This document shows positions 25,724-34,368 of a stretch of DNA of 55,024 nt, piece by piece (within the stretch, counting starts at the first letter, position 1; every line of letters begins with the position of its first letter). The notes beneath the pieces were generated by a model, which ran no database searches, was not told the DNA's origin, and saw nothing but the letters and a program-made list of their open reading frames with translations. Position numbers and translations under genes: made by a program. The stretch comes from Zipacnadum sp036504235 (GTDB lineage: Bacteria > Armatimonadota > Zipacnadia > Zipacnadales > Zipacnadaceae): NCBI GenBank assembly GCA_036504235.1, contig DASXVN010000074.1:1-55024 (forward strand). The letters run 5' to 3'.

Positions 25724-26464
25724 ATGTCGCCCCGCATCGTACTAACGCTCGCGCTAGCCTTGTGGTTCTCCTTGCTTGCCCTGACCGCCTCCGCCGACCC
25801 GTCCCTCTACGAGCCTTTTGAGGCCTCCGGCCCTGCCGCCACGACCACGGCCTCCTACTGGGGCAGCACCGGTCTACTGCTCACGCCCACGGCCATGGTC
25901 GAGCGTCCCCTCAAGTTCTCGGCCTTCTGGCACGAGGTAAACACCGACCCGAGCAACCAAACCTTTATCGGCCTGTCGGTGGGCCTCCCCTTCGGATTCG
26001 AGGTCAGCGGGGTGCGCATGCAGGACCTGCCCCCCCTGCCGGCCACGCCGGAGAGCTTCCGGGACGAGACTATCCTCAACGCCAAGTACCAAGTGCCGCT
26101 CGGGCCGATCGTCGGCAATCCGCTGGCCCCCAAGGTCGCGATCGGGGTCATTGATGCCAACAACGACTTCAACCGGGTCATCTATGTCGCCGCTAGCCGT
26201 TCCTTTACCCTCACTCAGCAAAGCAACGCGGCACTCAATGTGCACCTAGGCTGGGGCAACTCCAACCACGGCGACGCCCGTCTGGACGGATTCTTCGGCG
26301 GGGTTGACCTCGCCCCCGTCCCCAGCGTGCTGCTGCAGGCGGAGTACGATGCGAAGAACCTCAACGCCGGGGTGCGCTGGTATCCCCGCAGTTGGGGCTC
26401 GATCGACCTGGGCGTCGTCGGTAACGGTTTCGCCTGGGGCGCGACCTTGCGCAGCGATTTCTAG
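25724..26464 (+). CDS. YjbH-like outer-membrane beta-barrel protein
   Basis: 246 residues from the ATG at 25724 (GGAGGG 9 bases upstream); in-frame starts before it lie upstream of the promoter. Signal peptide at 1-22 (VLTLALALWFSLLALTASA). The mature part opens with WGSTGLLLTPTAM, a pattern of YjbH-domain barrels (GATGLxxxPTA), and has alternating strands including FFGGVDLAPVPSVLLQAEYD and NAGVRWYPRSW, ending in a C-terminal Phe, the usual barrel-assembly signal. It probably sits in the outer membrane; YjbH proteins are linked to polysaccharide export, but that role here is only suggested. Confidence 0.65.
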   Translation: MSPRIVLTLALALWFSLLALTASADPSLYEPFEASGPAATTTASYWGSTGLLLTPTAMVERPLKFSAFWHEVNTDPSNQTFIGLSVGLPFGFEVSGVRMQDLPPLPATPESFRDETILNAKYQVPLGPIVGNPLAPKVAIGVIDANNDFNRVIYVAASRSFTLTQQSNAALNVHLGWGNSNHGDARLDGFFGGVDLAPVPSVLLQAEYDAKNLNAGVRWYPRSWGSIDLGVVGNGFAWGATLRSDF

Positions 26465-26563
26465 GCGGCGGAACTTAGCCGCAGGCCGAGGTGTTGGAGG
26501 GAAGCGGGACCAACGCCTTGGGTGACAATCCGCAATCTCAACAGGCGTGGGGAGGGAGATTCG

Positions 26564-27133
26564 ATGAAGCACGTAGCTTGGTTATGGGCAGTTGTAGCCG
26601 TCCTGCTGATCGGCGCCGGTGCGACTTGGGCCGCCGATCCTCCGTCGGCTTCCTCCTACTCTCCTCGTGCGCTGGAAGGCCCGCGCGCACAGATCGGCTG
26701 GGTCTGGCCCGGCGAGCTCACCGGCGACCTCGTGGTGGGCGCCAGCTACATCTGGCAGCGCGCGCTCCTGGATGTATCCTACTTTCGCTCCAGCACCAAC
26801 AGCGCCTCCGAGAATATCGATGCCAAGGCGTTTTCGGTGGAAGGCTCATATTTATGGCGTCAGGTCGGTGATCCGCGCGTCTACTATGGAGGCGGCGTCG
26901 GCGTGGTCAGCCTGGCCAGCGACCGCACCCCCACCGGGGGGCCGCAGACCTCTGAGACCGCCCAGGGTGTACTGTGGAACGTCGTGGTCGGCAAGGAAGT
27001 CAGCACTGGCCCCTCGGGGCGTGGGGCTTACTTCGTGGAGGGCCGCTGGGACTTCGGACCTAATCTCAGCTTCGGCCCCGCGCGCACTGGCAGTATCAAC
27101 GGGGCCCGGCTGTCGGTCGGCTACCGTTTCTAG
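26564..27133 (+). CDS. Small outer-membrane barrel-like protein
   Basis: 189 residues from the ATG at 26564, which has GGGAGG just upstream; a start 14 codons earlier lacks one. Signal peptide at 1-24 (LWAVVAVLLIGAGATWA). The mature part alternates hydrophobic and polar residues in strands (DLVVGASYIWQRALLDVSYF, YYGGGVGVVSLAS) and ends in LSVGYRF, a terminal aromatic as in outer-membrane barrels of 8-10 strands. No family recognised. It follows the YjbH-like gene by 99 bases. Confidence 0.55.
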   Translation: MKHVAWLWAVVAVLLIGAGATWAADPPSASSYSPRALEGPRAQIGWVWPGELTGDLVVGASYIWQRALLDVSYFRSSTNSASENIDAKAFSVEGSYLWRQVGDPRVYYGGGVGVVSLASDRTPTGGPQTSETAQGVLWNVVVGKEVSTGPSGRGAYFVEGRWDFGPNLSFGPARTGSINGARLSVGYRF

Positions 27134-27156
27134 GTTTGTCTCCAACGCGGGGAGAC

Positions 27157-27170
27157 GTTTCGCGCGAAAC
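27157..27170. promoter_or_regulatory. parS-like 14-bp perfect palindrome
   Basis: GTTTCGCGCGAAAC between two barrel-protein genes. It shares both outer halves with the bacterial parS consensus (GTTTC...GAAAC) but has GCGC in place of the usual ACGT core. It could instead be an operator. No parA or parB gene is in the window. Confidence 0.3.
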
Positions 27171-27269
27171 AATGGACAGCGACGAGACGACGAACCCGCC
27201 GAGGAGACAGGTAACAACTAACGGGCTTTCCGCTTGGAGGCCCACTGAATCCCACAGGAGGGATCGTCG

Positions 27270-28073
27270 ATGCACAAAATCGCACCCGTCGTAATCGCGT
27301 TGGCGCTGCTGGCTCTGGCCACTAGCGCTTTCGCCCAGTCCCCCACCGCGCGCTACGCTGGCATGGGTAATGTCGGCATTGCCGCCTCCGATGACGCCGG
27401 AGCCATTGGTTTCAACCCGGCTAACTTGGCTTCTCTGAGCATGCCCGCCGGAACCGTGGAAAAACCCTGGAGCGGTCAACTCATCGGCACGGTCCAACTC
27501 GCTGGTGACGGAAGCCTCTGGGGCCTCAACGGCGCCGCCTATGACTCCGCCAACCGCCAGGGCATCGGCGCCGGCTTCGGACATCAGGGCAGCCCGTTTG
27601 ACGTTAATGCCTTCGCCATCGGCTACGGCGCCGCTCTCAAGAACACCGGTCTGAACTGGGGTCTGTCGCTGAGCAACGACGACAACACCATGATCAACCT
27701 CGGCCTGCAGTACAATTTGCCCATGACCGAGGCTGCCCCGATCAAACTTGGTTTCGTCGCTGCCGATCTGTTCAATGCGTCGAACGACGGACCGTTCTAC
27801 TCCGTCGGCGCTGCCTTCCAGGCCGGCAAGCAACTCCTGATCGGCGCTGACTGGCTCGACGTAAGCGACGTCAGCACGATCAATGTCGGCGCTGAGTACA
27901 CCCTGGACAATGCCTTCACCCTCCGCGCCGGGGGCACGAACCTCGATGACAGCGGTCGTCTCACCTTGGGCGCTGGCTACAAGGCCGAGGCGTACAAGGC
28001 CGACCTGTCCTGGGTCGATGGCAAGAATGGCGCAGATGACCAGGTCATGATCAGCGTGGGCGCCGACTTCTAG
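27270..28073 (+). CDS. Outer-membrane beta-barrel protein, PorV/FadL-like
   Basis: 267 residues with a clear signal peptide (VIALALLALATSAFA, cut before QSP). The mature N-terminus, RYAGMGNVGIAASDDAGAI then FNPANLA, is the pattern of PorV, PorQ and FadL-type barrels (GMGxAxxAxxDDxxAxxxNPA). Fourteen or so amphipathic strands follow and the chain ends in ISVGADF with a terminal Phe. Such proteins carry hydrophobic compounds or serve secretion systems. A strong terminator follows. ACAGGAGG lies 10 bases upstream of the ATG. Confidence 0.72.
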   Translation: MHKIAPVVIALALLALATSAFAQSPTARYAGMGNVGIAASDDAGAIGFNPANLASLSMPAGTVEKPWSGQLIGTVQLAGDGSLWGLNGAAYDSANRQGIGAGFGHQGSPFDVNAFAIGYGAALKNTGLNWGLSLSNDDNTMINLGLQYNLPMTEAAPIKLGFVAADLFNASNDGPFYSVGAAFQAGKQLLIGADWLDVSDVSTINVGAEYTLDNAFTLRAGGTNLDDSGRLTLGAGYKAEAYKADLSWVDGKNGADDQVMISVGADF

Positions 28074-28102
28074 GAGCCGGTTCCCTGTACCGCAGTACCT
28101 GA

Positions 28103-28135
28103 CGGCTCCCCGCCCAACAGCGGGGAGCCGTTTTC
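28103..28135 (+). terminator. Rho-independent terminator of the barrel-protein cluster
   Basis: Eleven-base perfect stem CGGCTCCCCGC / GCGGGGAGCCG (28103-28113 and 28120-28130), 6-base loop, then TTTTC. Confidence 0.88.
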
Positions 28136-28157
28136 TTGGGTAGCTTTGGCCAACAAG

Positions 28158-28189
28158 AAGGGCCCCGTCGCCTACGCGACCGGGCCCTT
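28158..28189 (-). terminator. Terminator of the argD operon
   Basis: Hairpin AAGGGCCC / GGGCCCTT (28158-28165 and 28182-28189) with an inner GTCGC / GCGAC stem and CTAC loop. On the minus strand it lies 22 bases after the argD stop and is followed by TTCTTG; a weak T tract. Confidence 0.65.
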
Positions 28190-28211
28190 TCGGTTGGTGG
28201 AAACCGCGCGC

Positions 28212-29396
28212 CTAGGGGAACAGGCCCGCGATAATATCAACGGCCTGGCGGCACTCGGCCTCGCTGACCACCAGCGGCGGGGCCAGGCGCAGGCGGTCCT
28301 CGCCGAGTGCGTTGAGAATCAGCCCCTGCTGCAGCGCCCCGGCGACCAACTCCGGCGCCTTGACCCGCTCGGGGTCGAAGACCAGCGCCTGTAGCAGACC
28401 CATCCCGCGCACCTCGCGGAAGGCTGGGTGGCTGCCGAGGCGCTCGCGGAGCAGGCCCTCCAGGAAGGCACCGCGTTGAGCGGCCGCCTCGACCAGGCCC
28501 TCCTCCTCGATAACCTCCAGCGTGGCCAGGGCGGCCGCGCAGCACAGGGGGTTGCCGCCGAAGGTGGAGGCGTGGTCCCCCGGCTCGAAGATGGCGGCCT
28601 TTTCGGTAGCCAGACAAGCGCCGATAGGCAGGCCGGAGCCGAGCGCCTTGGCCAGCGTCATGACATCGGGCGTAACGCCCCAGTGCTCGTGGGCAAACCA
28701 TTTGCCGGTGCGACCCAGGCCGGTCTGTACCTCGTCGAAGATCAGCAACGCCCCGTGCCGGTCGCACAGCTGGCGGACGGCGGGCAGATAGTCGTCGGCG
28801 GGCACGTTGACGCCGCCCTCGCCCTGAATTGGCTCCAGGATCACCGCGCAGACGCCGCCCTCCATCGCTGCGGCCAGCGCGTCAAGGTCGCCGAGCGGCA
28901 CATAGCTGAAGCCCGGGACCAACGGCAGGAAGCTCTTGCGATACTTCTCCTGGCCGGTGGCGGTCAGCGAGCCGATGGTGCGCCCGTGGAAGGACTGCAG
29001 CGCAGCCACCACGCCGTTGCCGCAGCCCTGCTGCTGCGCCCACTTGCGGGCCAGCTTGAGCGCGGCCTCATTGGCCTCGGCCCCACTGTTGCTGAAAAAG
29101 ACGCGGTCGGCGAAGCACAGCGAGGTCAGGCGCTCGGCCAGCCGCGCCTGCGCCTCGATGAAGTACAGGTTGGAGGTGTGGATGAGCTGCGCCGCCTGGC
29201 GCTGCACCGCCTCCACTACTTTCGGGTGCGAGTGCCCGGTCGCCATGACCGCGATGCCGGCCACGAAGTCCAGATATTCGCGGCCCTCCCCGTCCCACAG
29301 CCGACAGCCTTGCCCCCGCGCGAAGGCCACCGGCTGGGGCCGGTAGGTGCGCATGAGGTGCTTTTCGTACAACTCGGCTATCGCGGCGGTGTTCAT
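28212..29396 (-). CDS. argD: Acetylornithine/succinyldiaminopimelate-type aminotransferase
   Basis: 394 residues, class III PLP aminotransferase. The PLP lysine is Lys250 in MTLAKALGSGLP; DEVQTGLGRTG (221-231) binds the cofactor ring and SNSGAEANEAALKLAR (102-117) the phosphate. It swaps amino groups between glutamate and N-acetylglutamate semialdehyde in arginine synthesis. Length and LYFIEAQARLAERL agree with ArgD; other class III members (ornithine, succinylornithine transaminases) are hard to exclude. It overlaps the DUF4340 gene by 4 bases (ATGA), an odd partner since no arg genes are nearby. Confidence 0.88.
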   Translation of the reverse strand: MNTAAIAELYEKHLMRTYRPQPVAFARGQGCRLWDGEGREYLDFVAGIAVMATGHSHPKVVEAVQRQAAQLIHTSNLYFIEAQARLAERLTSLCFADRVFFSNSGAEANEAALKLARKWAQQQGCGNGVVAALQSFHGRTIGSLTATGQEKYRKSFLPLVPGFSYVPLGDLDALAAAMEGGVCAVILEPIQGEGGVNVPADDYLPAVRQLCDRHGALLIFDEVQTGLGRTGKWFAHEHWGVTPDVMTLAKALGSGLPIGACLATEKAAIFEPGDHASTFGGNPLCCAAALATLEVIEEEGLVEAAAQRGAFLEGLLRERLGSHPAFREVRGMGLLQALVFDPERVKAPELVAGALQQGLILNALGEDRLRLAPPLVVSEAECRQAVDIIAGLFP

Positions 29397-30859
29397 GGTT
29401 GGGACCTCGTTCCTGGTGGTGCGGGTTGGTTCGGGGGAGCGCCTGCTCCCGGCGGCGCGGGTGTGCCCGCGGCTGGGGCCAGCAGGTCCGTCGCTGCAGC
29501 GGGCAGGTCCCGGACCAACGCTCCGTCGATTATGAAAACGTCTGGGGACAGCGAGGTCTTGGCGTATACTCGCTGCCCGGTGCCGGCGGCGGCGCCGATC
29601 AACAACACGGTCGGCTGGCTGCGCCCCGTTACCGTCACGCTAATCGCCGTCGACGGCGTCTGCAAGCCGTAGCGCGTCAGGTCTACGTTGGCCTGGCCTT
29701 CCACGACATACTCCAGAGACTGCAGGTCGGTCAGGGCAAAGAGTAAGTCAGAAAGCTTCTCCGGCCGGACGGCGCCCGGTTGCGGCGCGGTCATCTTCCA
29801 TTCTTTGCCCGACTTGGCCAGGGCGAAACTCAGCCCGGAGGACCGTTGGACTTGCAGCGCGCTAATCGCATCCTGCTTGACCGCCAGCACGTGCCGGTCG
29901 CGCAACTCCTGCATCCCCTTGTTGAGGTCAGCCAGCGCCGAAACATCCAGCGCCAGGATCTCCGGACGCCCCGAGCGGGTGGCGTAGACGACTTGCTGCG
30001 GCCCGGCGACAGGTTCGGTGGCTCCCGCCGGCCGCGGGCGCGCCGCGGTCTTGCCTAGATAGACTGTAACGGCCTCCTGCTCGGCAGTCAAGGTCACAGC
30101 GACCGCGGGGGCGTTCAGTCCGGTCGCCGCCAGGTTCTCGGCGGTGTAGGGCAGGAAGTCCGCGGCCTCCGCGCTGGCCACGCCGTTGATCACACTCTCC
30201 ACGGCGACCGCGTCCGCGGGCAACTCGCGCGGGGCGGTGATCTTCCAGCTCGGCTCCTTGGACAGCGGCACGCGTTTCACCGTCACGCTCTCGCTAGGGC
30301 GCTGGACGGTGACCTCCTTGACCTGCTGATCGGGGCCCCAGTCCACTAACTTCTTGTCGCGCATGTCCTCCGGCTTGCGGTCCACATCCGCGAGGACCGA
30401 TTGGTCCACGATGAACAGCGCCTGCGGGTCCACGCTGATGGTGGCGAAAAGCTTCTCGCCCAGGGTCGGCTGCCCCAGGCGCAGCACGGCGGTCTGGTTG
30501 CCGTGATAGGTGACGGTCACGGTCAGTTGCGGCTTGTCCAAGCCGAAATCGGGGTTCTTCAGGTCCTGGCCGGTGCGCTTGAGCGGCTTGAGCGCCGCGA
30601 TCGCGTTGACCACCCGCTTGGCCTCGGCGGGGTCCGCCTGGCCGGCGAAGGGCGCGGTGAACCACCACTGGCCGCTGCGCCGCTCGAGGGTGTAGCCGGC
30701 TGTTTTGCCCTCGACTCGGAGCTGCGACAGGTCGCTGATCTGGAGCGCGAAGACCTCACCCTCCTCGGTGACCCGGCCTCGCTCCTGCAGGAGCACCCAG
30801 GCCACCAGGCCCACGAAGACGACACCCACGATGAGCGTACTGAGATATCGGCGCGACAT
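29393..30859 (-). CDS. DUF4340 membrane-anchored protein of an ABC export cluster
   Basis: 488 residues from the ATG at 30859, which has GGAGGAGG upstream. One N-terminal membrane helix (about 6-25) is followed by two or three repeats of the DUF4340 unit, each with phrases such as RRSGQWWFTAPFAG, KEPSWKITAPRELPAD and SGKEWKMTAPQPGAV. A Pro-rich tail ends the chain. DUF4340 proteins are usually coded next to GldG-like proteins and ABC-2 exporters, as here; they are thought to be extracytoplasmic accessories. Exact role unknown. Confidence 0.8.
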   Translation of the reverse strand: MSRRYLSTLIVGVVFVGLVAWVLLQERGRVTEEGEVFALQISDLSQLRVEGKTAGYTLERRSGQWWFTAPFAGQADPAEAKRVVNAIAALKPLKRTGQDLKNPDFGLDKPQLTVTVTYHGNQTAVLRLGQPTLGEKLFATISVDPQALFIVDQSVLADVDRKPEDMRDKKLVDWGPDQQVKEVTVQRPSESVTVKRVPLSKEPSWKITAPRELPADAVAVESVINGVASAEAADFLPYTAENLAATGLNAPAVAVTLTAEQEAVTVYLGKTAARPRPAGATEPVAGPQQVVYATRSGRPEILALDVSALADLNKGMQELRDRHVLAVKQDAISALQVQRSSGLSFALAKSGKEWKMTAPQPGAVRPEKLSDLLFALTDLQSLEYVVEGQANVDLTRYGLQTPSTAISVTVTGRSQPTVLLIGAAAGTGQRVYAKTSLSPDVFIIDGALVRDLPAAATDLLAPAAGTPAPPGAGAPPNQPAPPGTRSQP

Positions 30860-30864
30860 GGGGC

Positions 30865-32526
30865 CTACCTCCTCCGCGTCCACCAGACGGCAATGCCGGC
30901 CACAATCACCAGCGCGGGGATGAAGAACAACACGATGAAGATGATGAAGTTCTTCTGGGTGCTGGTCAGCAGCAGGTTGTGCGCGACCTCCTGCTTGGGC
31001 GGAACAGTCATCAGGCGCACATTCTTGGAGAGCCAGGCGACCGAGTTGAGTGCCAGGTATTCGTTGAACTTGAAGGAGCGCACCAGCATGTCATTCAGCG
31101 CCACATCGCTGCCCAGGACCACGAGGCGCGTGGCGTCCTGCTCCGGCGCGGCCGCCGGCGGCTGCCCGGGCAGAGTCGGCGGCGGCGCGGGCGTCTCGTC
31201 AAAGGTGGCGGCGAGGGCGAAGGGCCCCGTCGGCGCGTTGGCCGGCCGCTGCACTCCGGCCTGCAGGTTGGTCTGCAGCCAGGCGGTATCGCTGGAATTG
31301 AGCAGCCCTTGCGCGGGTCCCGAGGGCGGCGCGGGCGGCTGGCCCGGTGCGGTCGGCGCGGCGCCCGGTACCTGCAGGCCCCGAGCCAGCGGCATGACCA
31401 GACGATCCACGCCCTCCAGCAGCGGCGAGCCTCCGGCCGGGGGCACCACCAGAGGTGCCTGCGCCTGGCCGAGATAGTTCGAGTCGGGGTCCAGCACCAC
31501 GCCGCCCAGCACCTTGATCCCGCGCGGCGCGAGAATCTCGGAAAAGTCCGGCGCCGGCGGCGCGGCCAGGGCCAGCAGCAACTTGCCCTTATTGTCCACA
31601 TACTGCTGAATCGCGGTCATTTCCTGCTTAGCCAGCGGCACCTTGGCGCCGATGATGACCAGCACGCCGCAGTCCTGCGGGACCGCGGGCGCCGCCATCT
31701 TCGCGGTGTCGAGGTCCTTGACCACGTACTGCTGATTGCCGAGGTCGGACTTGAGCGTGGTGATGCTGTTCTCGCCGCCCGAGCTGGCCTCGCCGTGGCC
31801 GACCAGGAAGTACACCGTGGTCCGCGTGGTCGTGCTCACCGACATGATCGCCGAGGTAAGGCGCTGCTCGGTGACGTCGGTCACCTTCTCGGTGCGGTCG
31901 CCGCTCTTAACCACTACGGTGCCGGGGAAAGTCACGTTGTATTGCTTAGCCAGGCCTACCTCGGTGTAGTCCGCCCACTTCACGCGCACCCGCGGGGAGG
32001 CGTCCGAATAGAGCTGGACGACATCGCGAGCCGTGGAGGCGGGGCCGCTATCCTTCGGCAGGAAGGCGATCAAGTCCACATCCTGCGGGAGGCTTTTGAG
32101 CACGGCGAGCGACTGCGGGGCCAGCGAATAGAGCTTGCCCTGGCTGAGGTCCAGGCGCGGATGGTGGCGGGCGGCGATGACGTTCACACACACCAAGATG
32201 CCCAGCACAAAAATGATGAACCCGAGGGAATTGAAGATCAGCTTGGCCGATCGGGTGCCGGCGGTCGCGCGCAAGGCGCGGAGGTTGAGCACGATCCACG
32301 CGAGCACGCCGAGCACGCCGAAGCCGCCGAGGACCACCGGCGCGAGGGTCAGGCGCCCGGCGATGCCCCACCAGGCCAGGGCCGCGGCAATCAGCACCAG
32401 GCCCGCCCAGATACCGATCTGGATGGTGCGGACCAGCGCCGACACCTCCACGTCCGGGCGCACCAGGCGCGGGTCGAGTATGCGGCTATCCTTGTCCACT
32501 TGAGGATTCTGTTTGTCTTCGCTCAT
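30865..32526 (-). CDS. GldG-like ABC-type auxiliary transport protein
   Basis: 553 residues from the ATG at 32526 (AGGTGA upstream; a GTG three codons earlier is possible). Three hydrophobic helices at about 35-125 precede a large extracytoplasmic domain starting with RLDLSQGKLYSLAPQSLAVL, the hallmark of the PF09822 family (GldG), and a C-terminal membrane helix (FIIFIVLFFIPALVIVAGI). In Bacteroidetes GldG works with GldA and GldF in gliding; in other phyla the trio is a general exporter of unknown cargo. A Pro/Ala-rich linker sits at about 385-450. Confidence 0.85.
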   Translation of the reverse strand: MSEDKQNPQVDKDSRILDPRLVRPDVEVSALVRTIQIGIWAGLVLIAAALAWWGIAGRLTLAPVVLGGFGVLGVLAWIVLNLRALRATAGTRSAKLIFNSLGFIIFVLGILVCVNVIAARHHPRLDLSQGKLYSLAPQSLAVLKSLPQDVDLIAFLPKDSGPASTARDVVQLYSDASPRVRVKWADYTEVGLAKQYNVTFPGTVVVKSGDRTEKVTDVTEQRLTSAIMSVSTTTRTTVYFLVGHGEASSGGENSITTLKSDLGNQQYVVKDLDTAKMAAPAVPQDCGVLVIIGAKVPLAKQEMTAIQQYVDNKGKLLLALAAPPAPDFSEILAPRGIKVLGGVVLDPDSNYLGQAQAPLVVPPAGGSPLLEGVDRLVMPLARGLQVPGAAPTAPGQPPAPPSGPAQGLLNSSDTAWLQTNLQAGVQRPANAPTGPFALAATFDETPAPPPTLPGQPPAAAPEQDATRLVVLGSDVALNDMLVRSFKFNEYLALNSVAWLSKNVRLMTVPPKQEVAHNLLLTSTQKNFIIFIVLFFIPALVIVAGIAVWWTRRR

Positions 32527-32575
32527 CTGTATCACCTATCGAGGAGCGGCCCGCAGGGCGCGCCCGCACAAGTCT

Positions 32576-33292
32576 TTAGATGCTCCGCCGGTTTTCGATC
32601 ACGCGATGGCTCAAGAACAGGAAGAACCCGGCTACGGACAGGAAGAAAATCACGTTCTTGAGGTCAATGACGCCCTTGGCAAACTCCAGGTAGTTCTCGA
32701 TGAACGATATGTGGTTGAAGATATTGCCGAGGGCCTCCGGCACGGACTGGCCGACGAAGCCGATGATCCAGAAGAAGAGCAGCAGGAAAAAGCTGCTGAG
32801 GGCCGCCGCGATCTGGTCGGCGGTGATGGCGCTGCCGAACAGGCCAATCGCCAGAAAAGCCAGCCCCGCGCAGAGCAGCCCGACGTAGCCGCTGAAGATC
32901 ATTCCCCAGTCCATCTCCCCGCCGACCGACATCATCAGCGGAAACAGGGCCGTGACCAGCAGCAGGCACAGGTACAAGCCGACCGCCGCCAGGTACTTGC
33001 CCAGGACGATAGACCAGTCGCCCAGGGGGCGGGTCATGAGCAACTCCAGGGTGCCCCGGCCGCGTTCCAGCGCGAGCAAGGACATGGTCAGCACCGGGGC
33101 CATAATCAGGGTGATGAAGACCATGCTCTGCATGACTTCACGGTAGCTGCTGGTGCTGGCGTTGGGCATGGCCAGGGTGAGCACGAAGATCAGCCCGGAC
33201 ACGCCCAGGAAAAAGAGCATGACCACGTAGGCCATGGGCGCGGTGAAGTAGCCGCGGAACTCTTTGGCGGCGACCGTAAGGGTGGCTCGCAT
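32576..33292 (-). CDS. ABC-2 type permease, GldF-like
   Basis: 238 residues with six membrane helices, starting RATLTVAAKEFRGYFTAPMAYV, the usual GldF/NosY start (shown in part), followed by SLLALERGRGTLELLMTRPL, a coupling-loop signature of ABC-2 permeases. It pairs with the ATPase encoded immediately upstream (the ATG follows that gene's TAG directly) and with the GldG-like and DUF4340 proteins downstream. Cargo unknown. Confidence 0.88.
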   Translation of the reverse strand: MRATLTVAAKEFRGYFTAPMAYVVMLFFLGVSGLIFVLTLAMPNASTSSYREVMQSMVFITLIMAPVLTMSLLALERGRGTLELLMTRPLGDWSIVLGKYLAAVGLYLCLLLVTALFPLMMSVGGEMDWGMIFSGYVGLLCAGLAFLAIGLFGSAITADQIAAALSSFFLLLFFWIIGFVGQSVPEALGNIFNHISFIENYLEFAKGVIDLKNVIFFLSVAGFFLFLSHRVIENRRSI

Positions 33293-34222
33293 CTAGGCCG
33301 CACTCTCCTTCTGGGTCAGCGCCTGGAATACGTCCTCGAGGGTCAGCTCCAGCGGGGATAGCTCGAGCAGCCCCCAGCCGCGCTCGACCACGGTCCGCGC
33401 CAGATCGGCGCGCGGGTCAGTGCCCAGCTTGGTGTCCACCAGGTACACGCCGCCCTCCTGGGACTGCACGGAGAGCACATTGTTGACCCGGCGGAGGGCC
33501 TCGGTGACCTCGGGACCGGCCGGAGCGACGCGCAACTGGTAGCTCTCGGCCTGGCGAATCTGGGTCGTGAGCCGGCCCGGGGGGCCCTGGGCGATGATCC
33601 GACCGTGGTTCATGATCAACACGCGCTCGCAGGACTGCTGCGCTTCCGGCAGGATGTGGGTGGACAGCAAAATGGTGTGCCGGCCGGCGAGTTCCTTGAT
33701 GAGGCCGCGGACCTCGACGATCTGGATGGGGTCCAGGCCAATGGTCGGCTCGTCGAGGATCAGCACCGGGGGATCGTGCAGCAGCGCCTGAGCCAGACCC
33801 ACGCGCTGGCGATAGCCCAGCGAGAGGCGCGCGATGATAGAGTTCGCCCGCTCCTGCAGGGAGGTCTTGTCCAGGACAAACTCCAGGCGCTCGGCCAACT
33901 CGGCCTGGCCCATGCCCTCAAGCTTGCCGCAGTAGATCAGGTACTCAGTCACCCGCATGTCCGGATACAGAGCGATATGCTCAGGCATGTAGCCAACGTG
34001 CCGGCGCGCCTCCAGCGACTGGTCGGCGACGTCGAAGCCGGCGATCCGCGCGTGCCCCGCGGTGGCCGGCATGTAGCCGGTCAGGATGCGCATCGTCGTG
34101 GACTTCCCCGCCCCATTGGGCCCCAGGAAGGCCACGACTTCGCCCTCGGCCACCTCCAGGGACACATCCATAATGGCCGGGATAGGCCCGTAAAACTTGG
34201 TTAAACCCTCAGCCTCGATCAT
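33293..34222 (-). CDS. ABC transporter ATPase, GldA-like
   Basis: 309 residues from the ATG at 34222 (GGAGAGGA upstream); longer frames have no start signal. Walker A GPNGAGKST at 34-42, signature RLSLGYRQRVGLA, Walker B VLILDEPTIGLDP and H-loop LLSTHIL. A C-terminal domain of about 90 residues is usual in this exporter class. First gene of the exporter operon, 146 bases after coaE. A GC-rich inverted repeat lies in that gap. Confidence 0.92.
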   Translation of the reverse strand: MIEAEGLTKFYGPIPAIMDVSLEVAEGEVVAFLGPNGAGKSTTMRILTGYMPATAGHARIAGFDVADQSLEARRHVGYMPEHIALYPDMRVTEYLIYCGKLEGMGQAELAERLEFVLDKTSLQERANSIIARLSLGYRQRVGLAQALLHDPPVLILDEPTIGLDPIQIVEVRGLIKELAGRHTILLSTHILPEAQQSCERVLIMNHGRIIAQGPPGRLTTQIRQAESYQLRVAPAGPEVTEALRRVNNVLSVQSQEGGVYLVDTKLGTDPRADLARTVVERGWGLLELSPLELTLEDVFQALTQKESAA

Positions 34223-34290
34223 GCTCGATCCTCTCCGATCATGAACTGGGACCTGCTGCCTCGCTGGCCCGCACCAGCCCGGCAAAGCGC

Positions 34291-34325
34291 ACACCCCGAC
34301 GGGCAACGCCTCCCGGGCGGGGTGT
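34291..34325 (-). terminator. Possible terminator after coaE
   Basis: Eight-base arms ACACCCCG / CGGGGTGT (34291-34298 and 34318-34325) with a 19-base centre, between the coaE stop and the exporter operon. No T run on the minus strand, so weak support. Confidence 0.35.
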
Positions 34326-34368
34326 ATGTGACCTAAAACGCATCGCTCAGGGGGGAGGTTCCCGGCGC

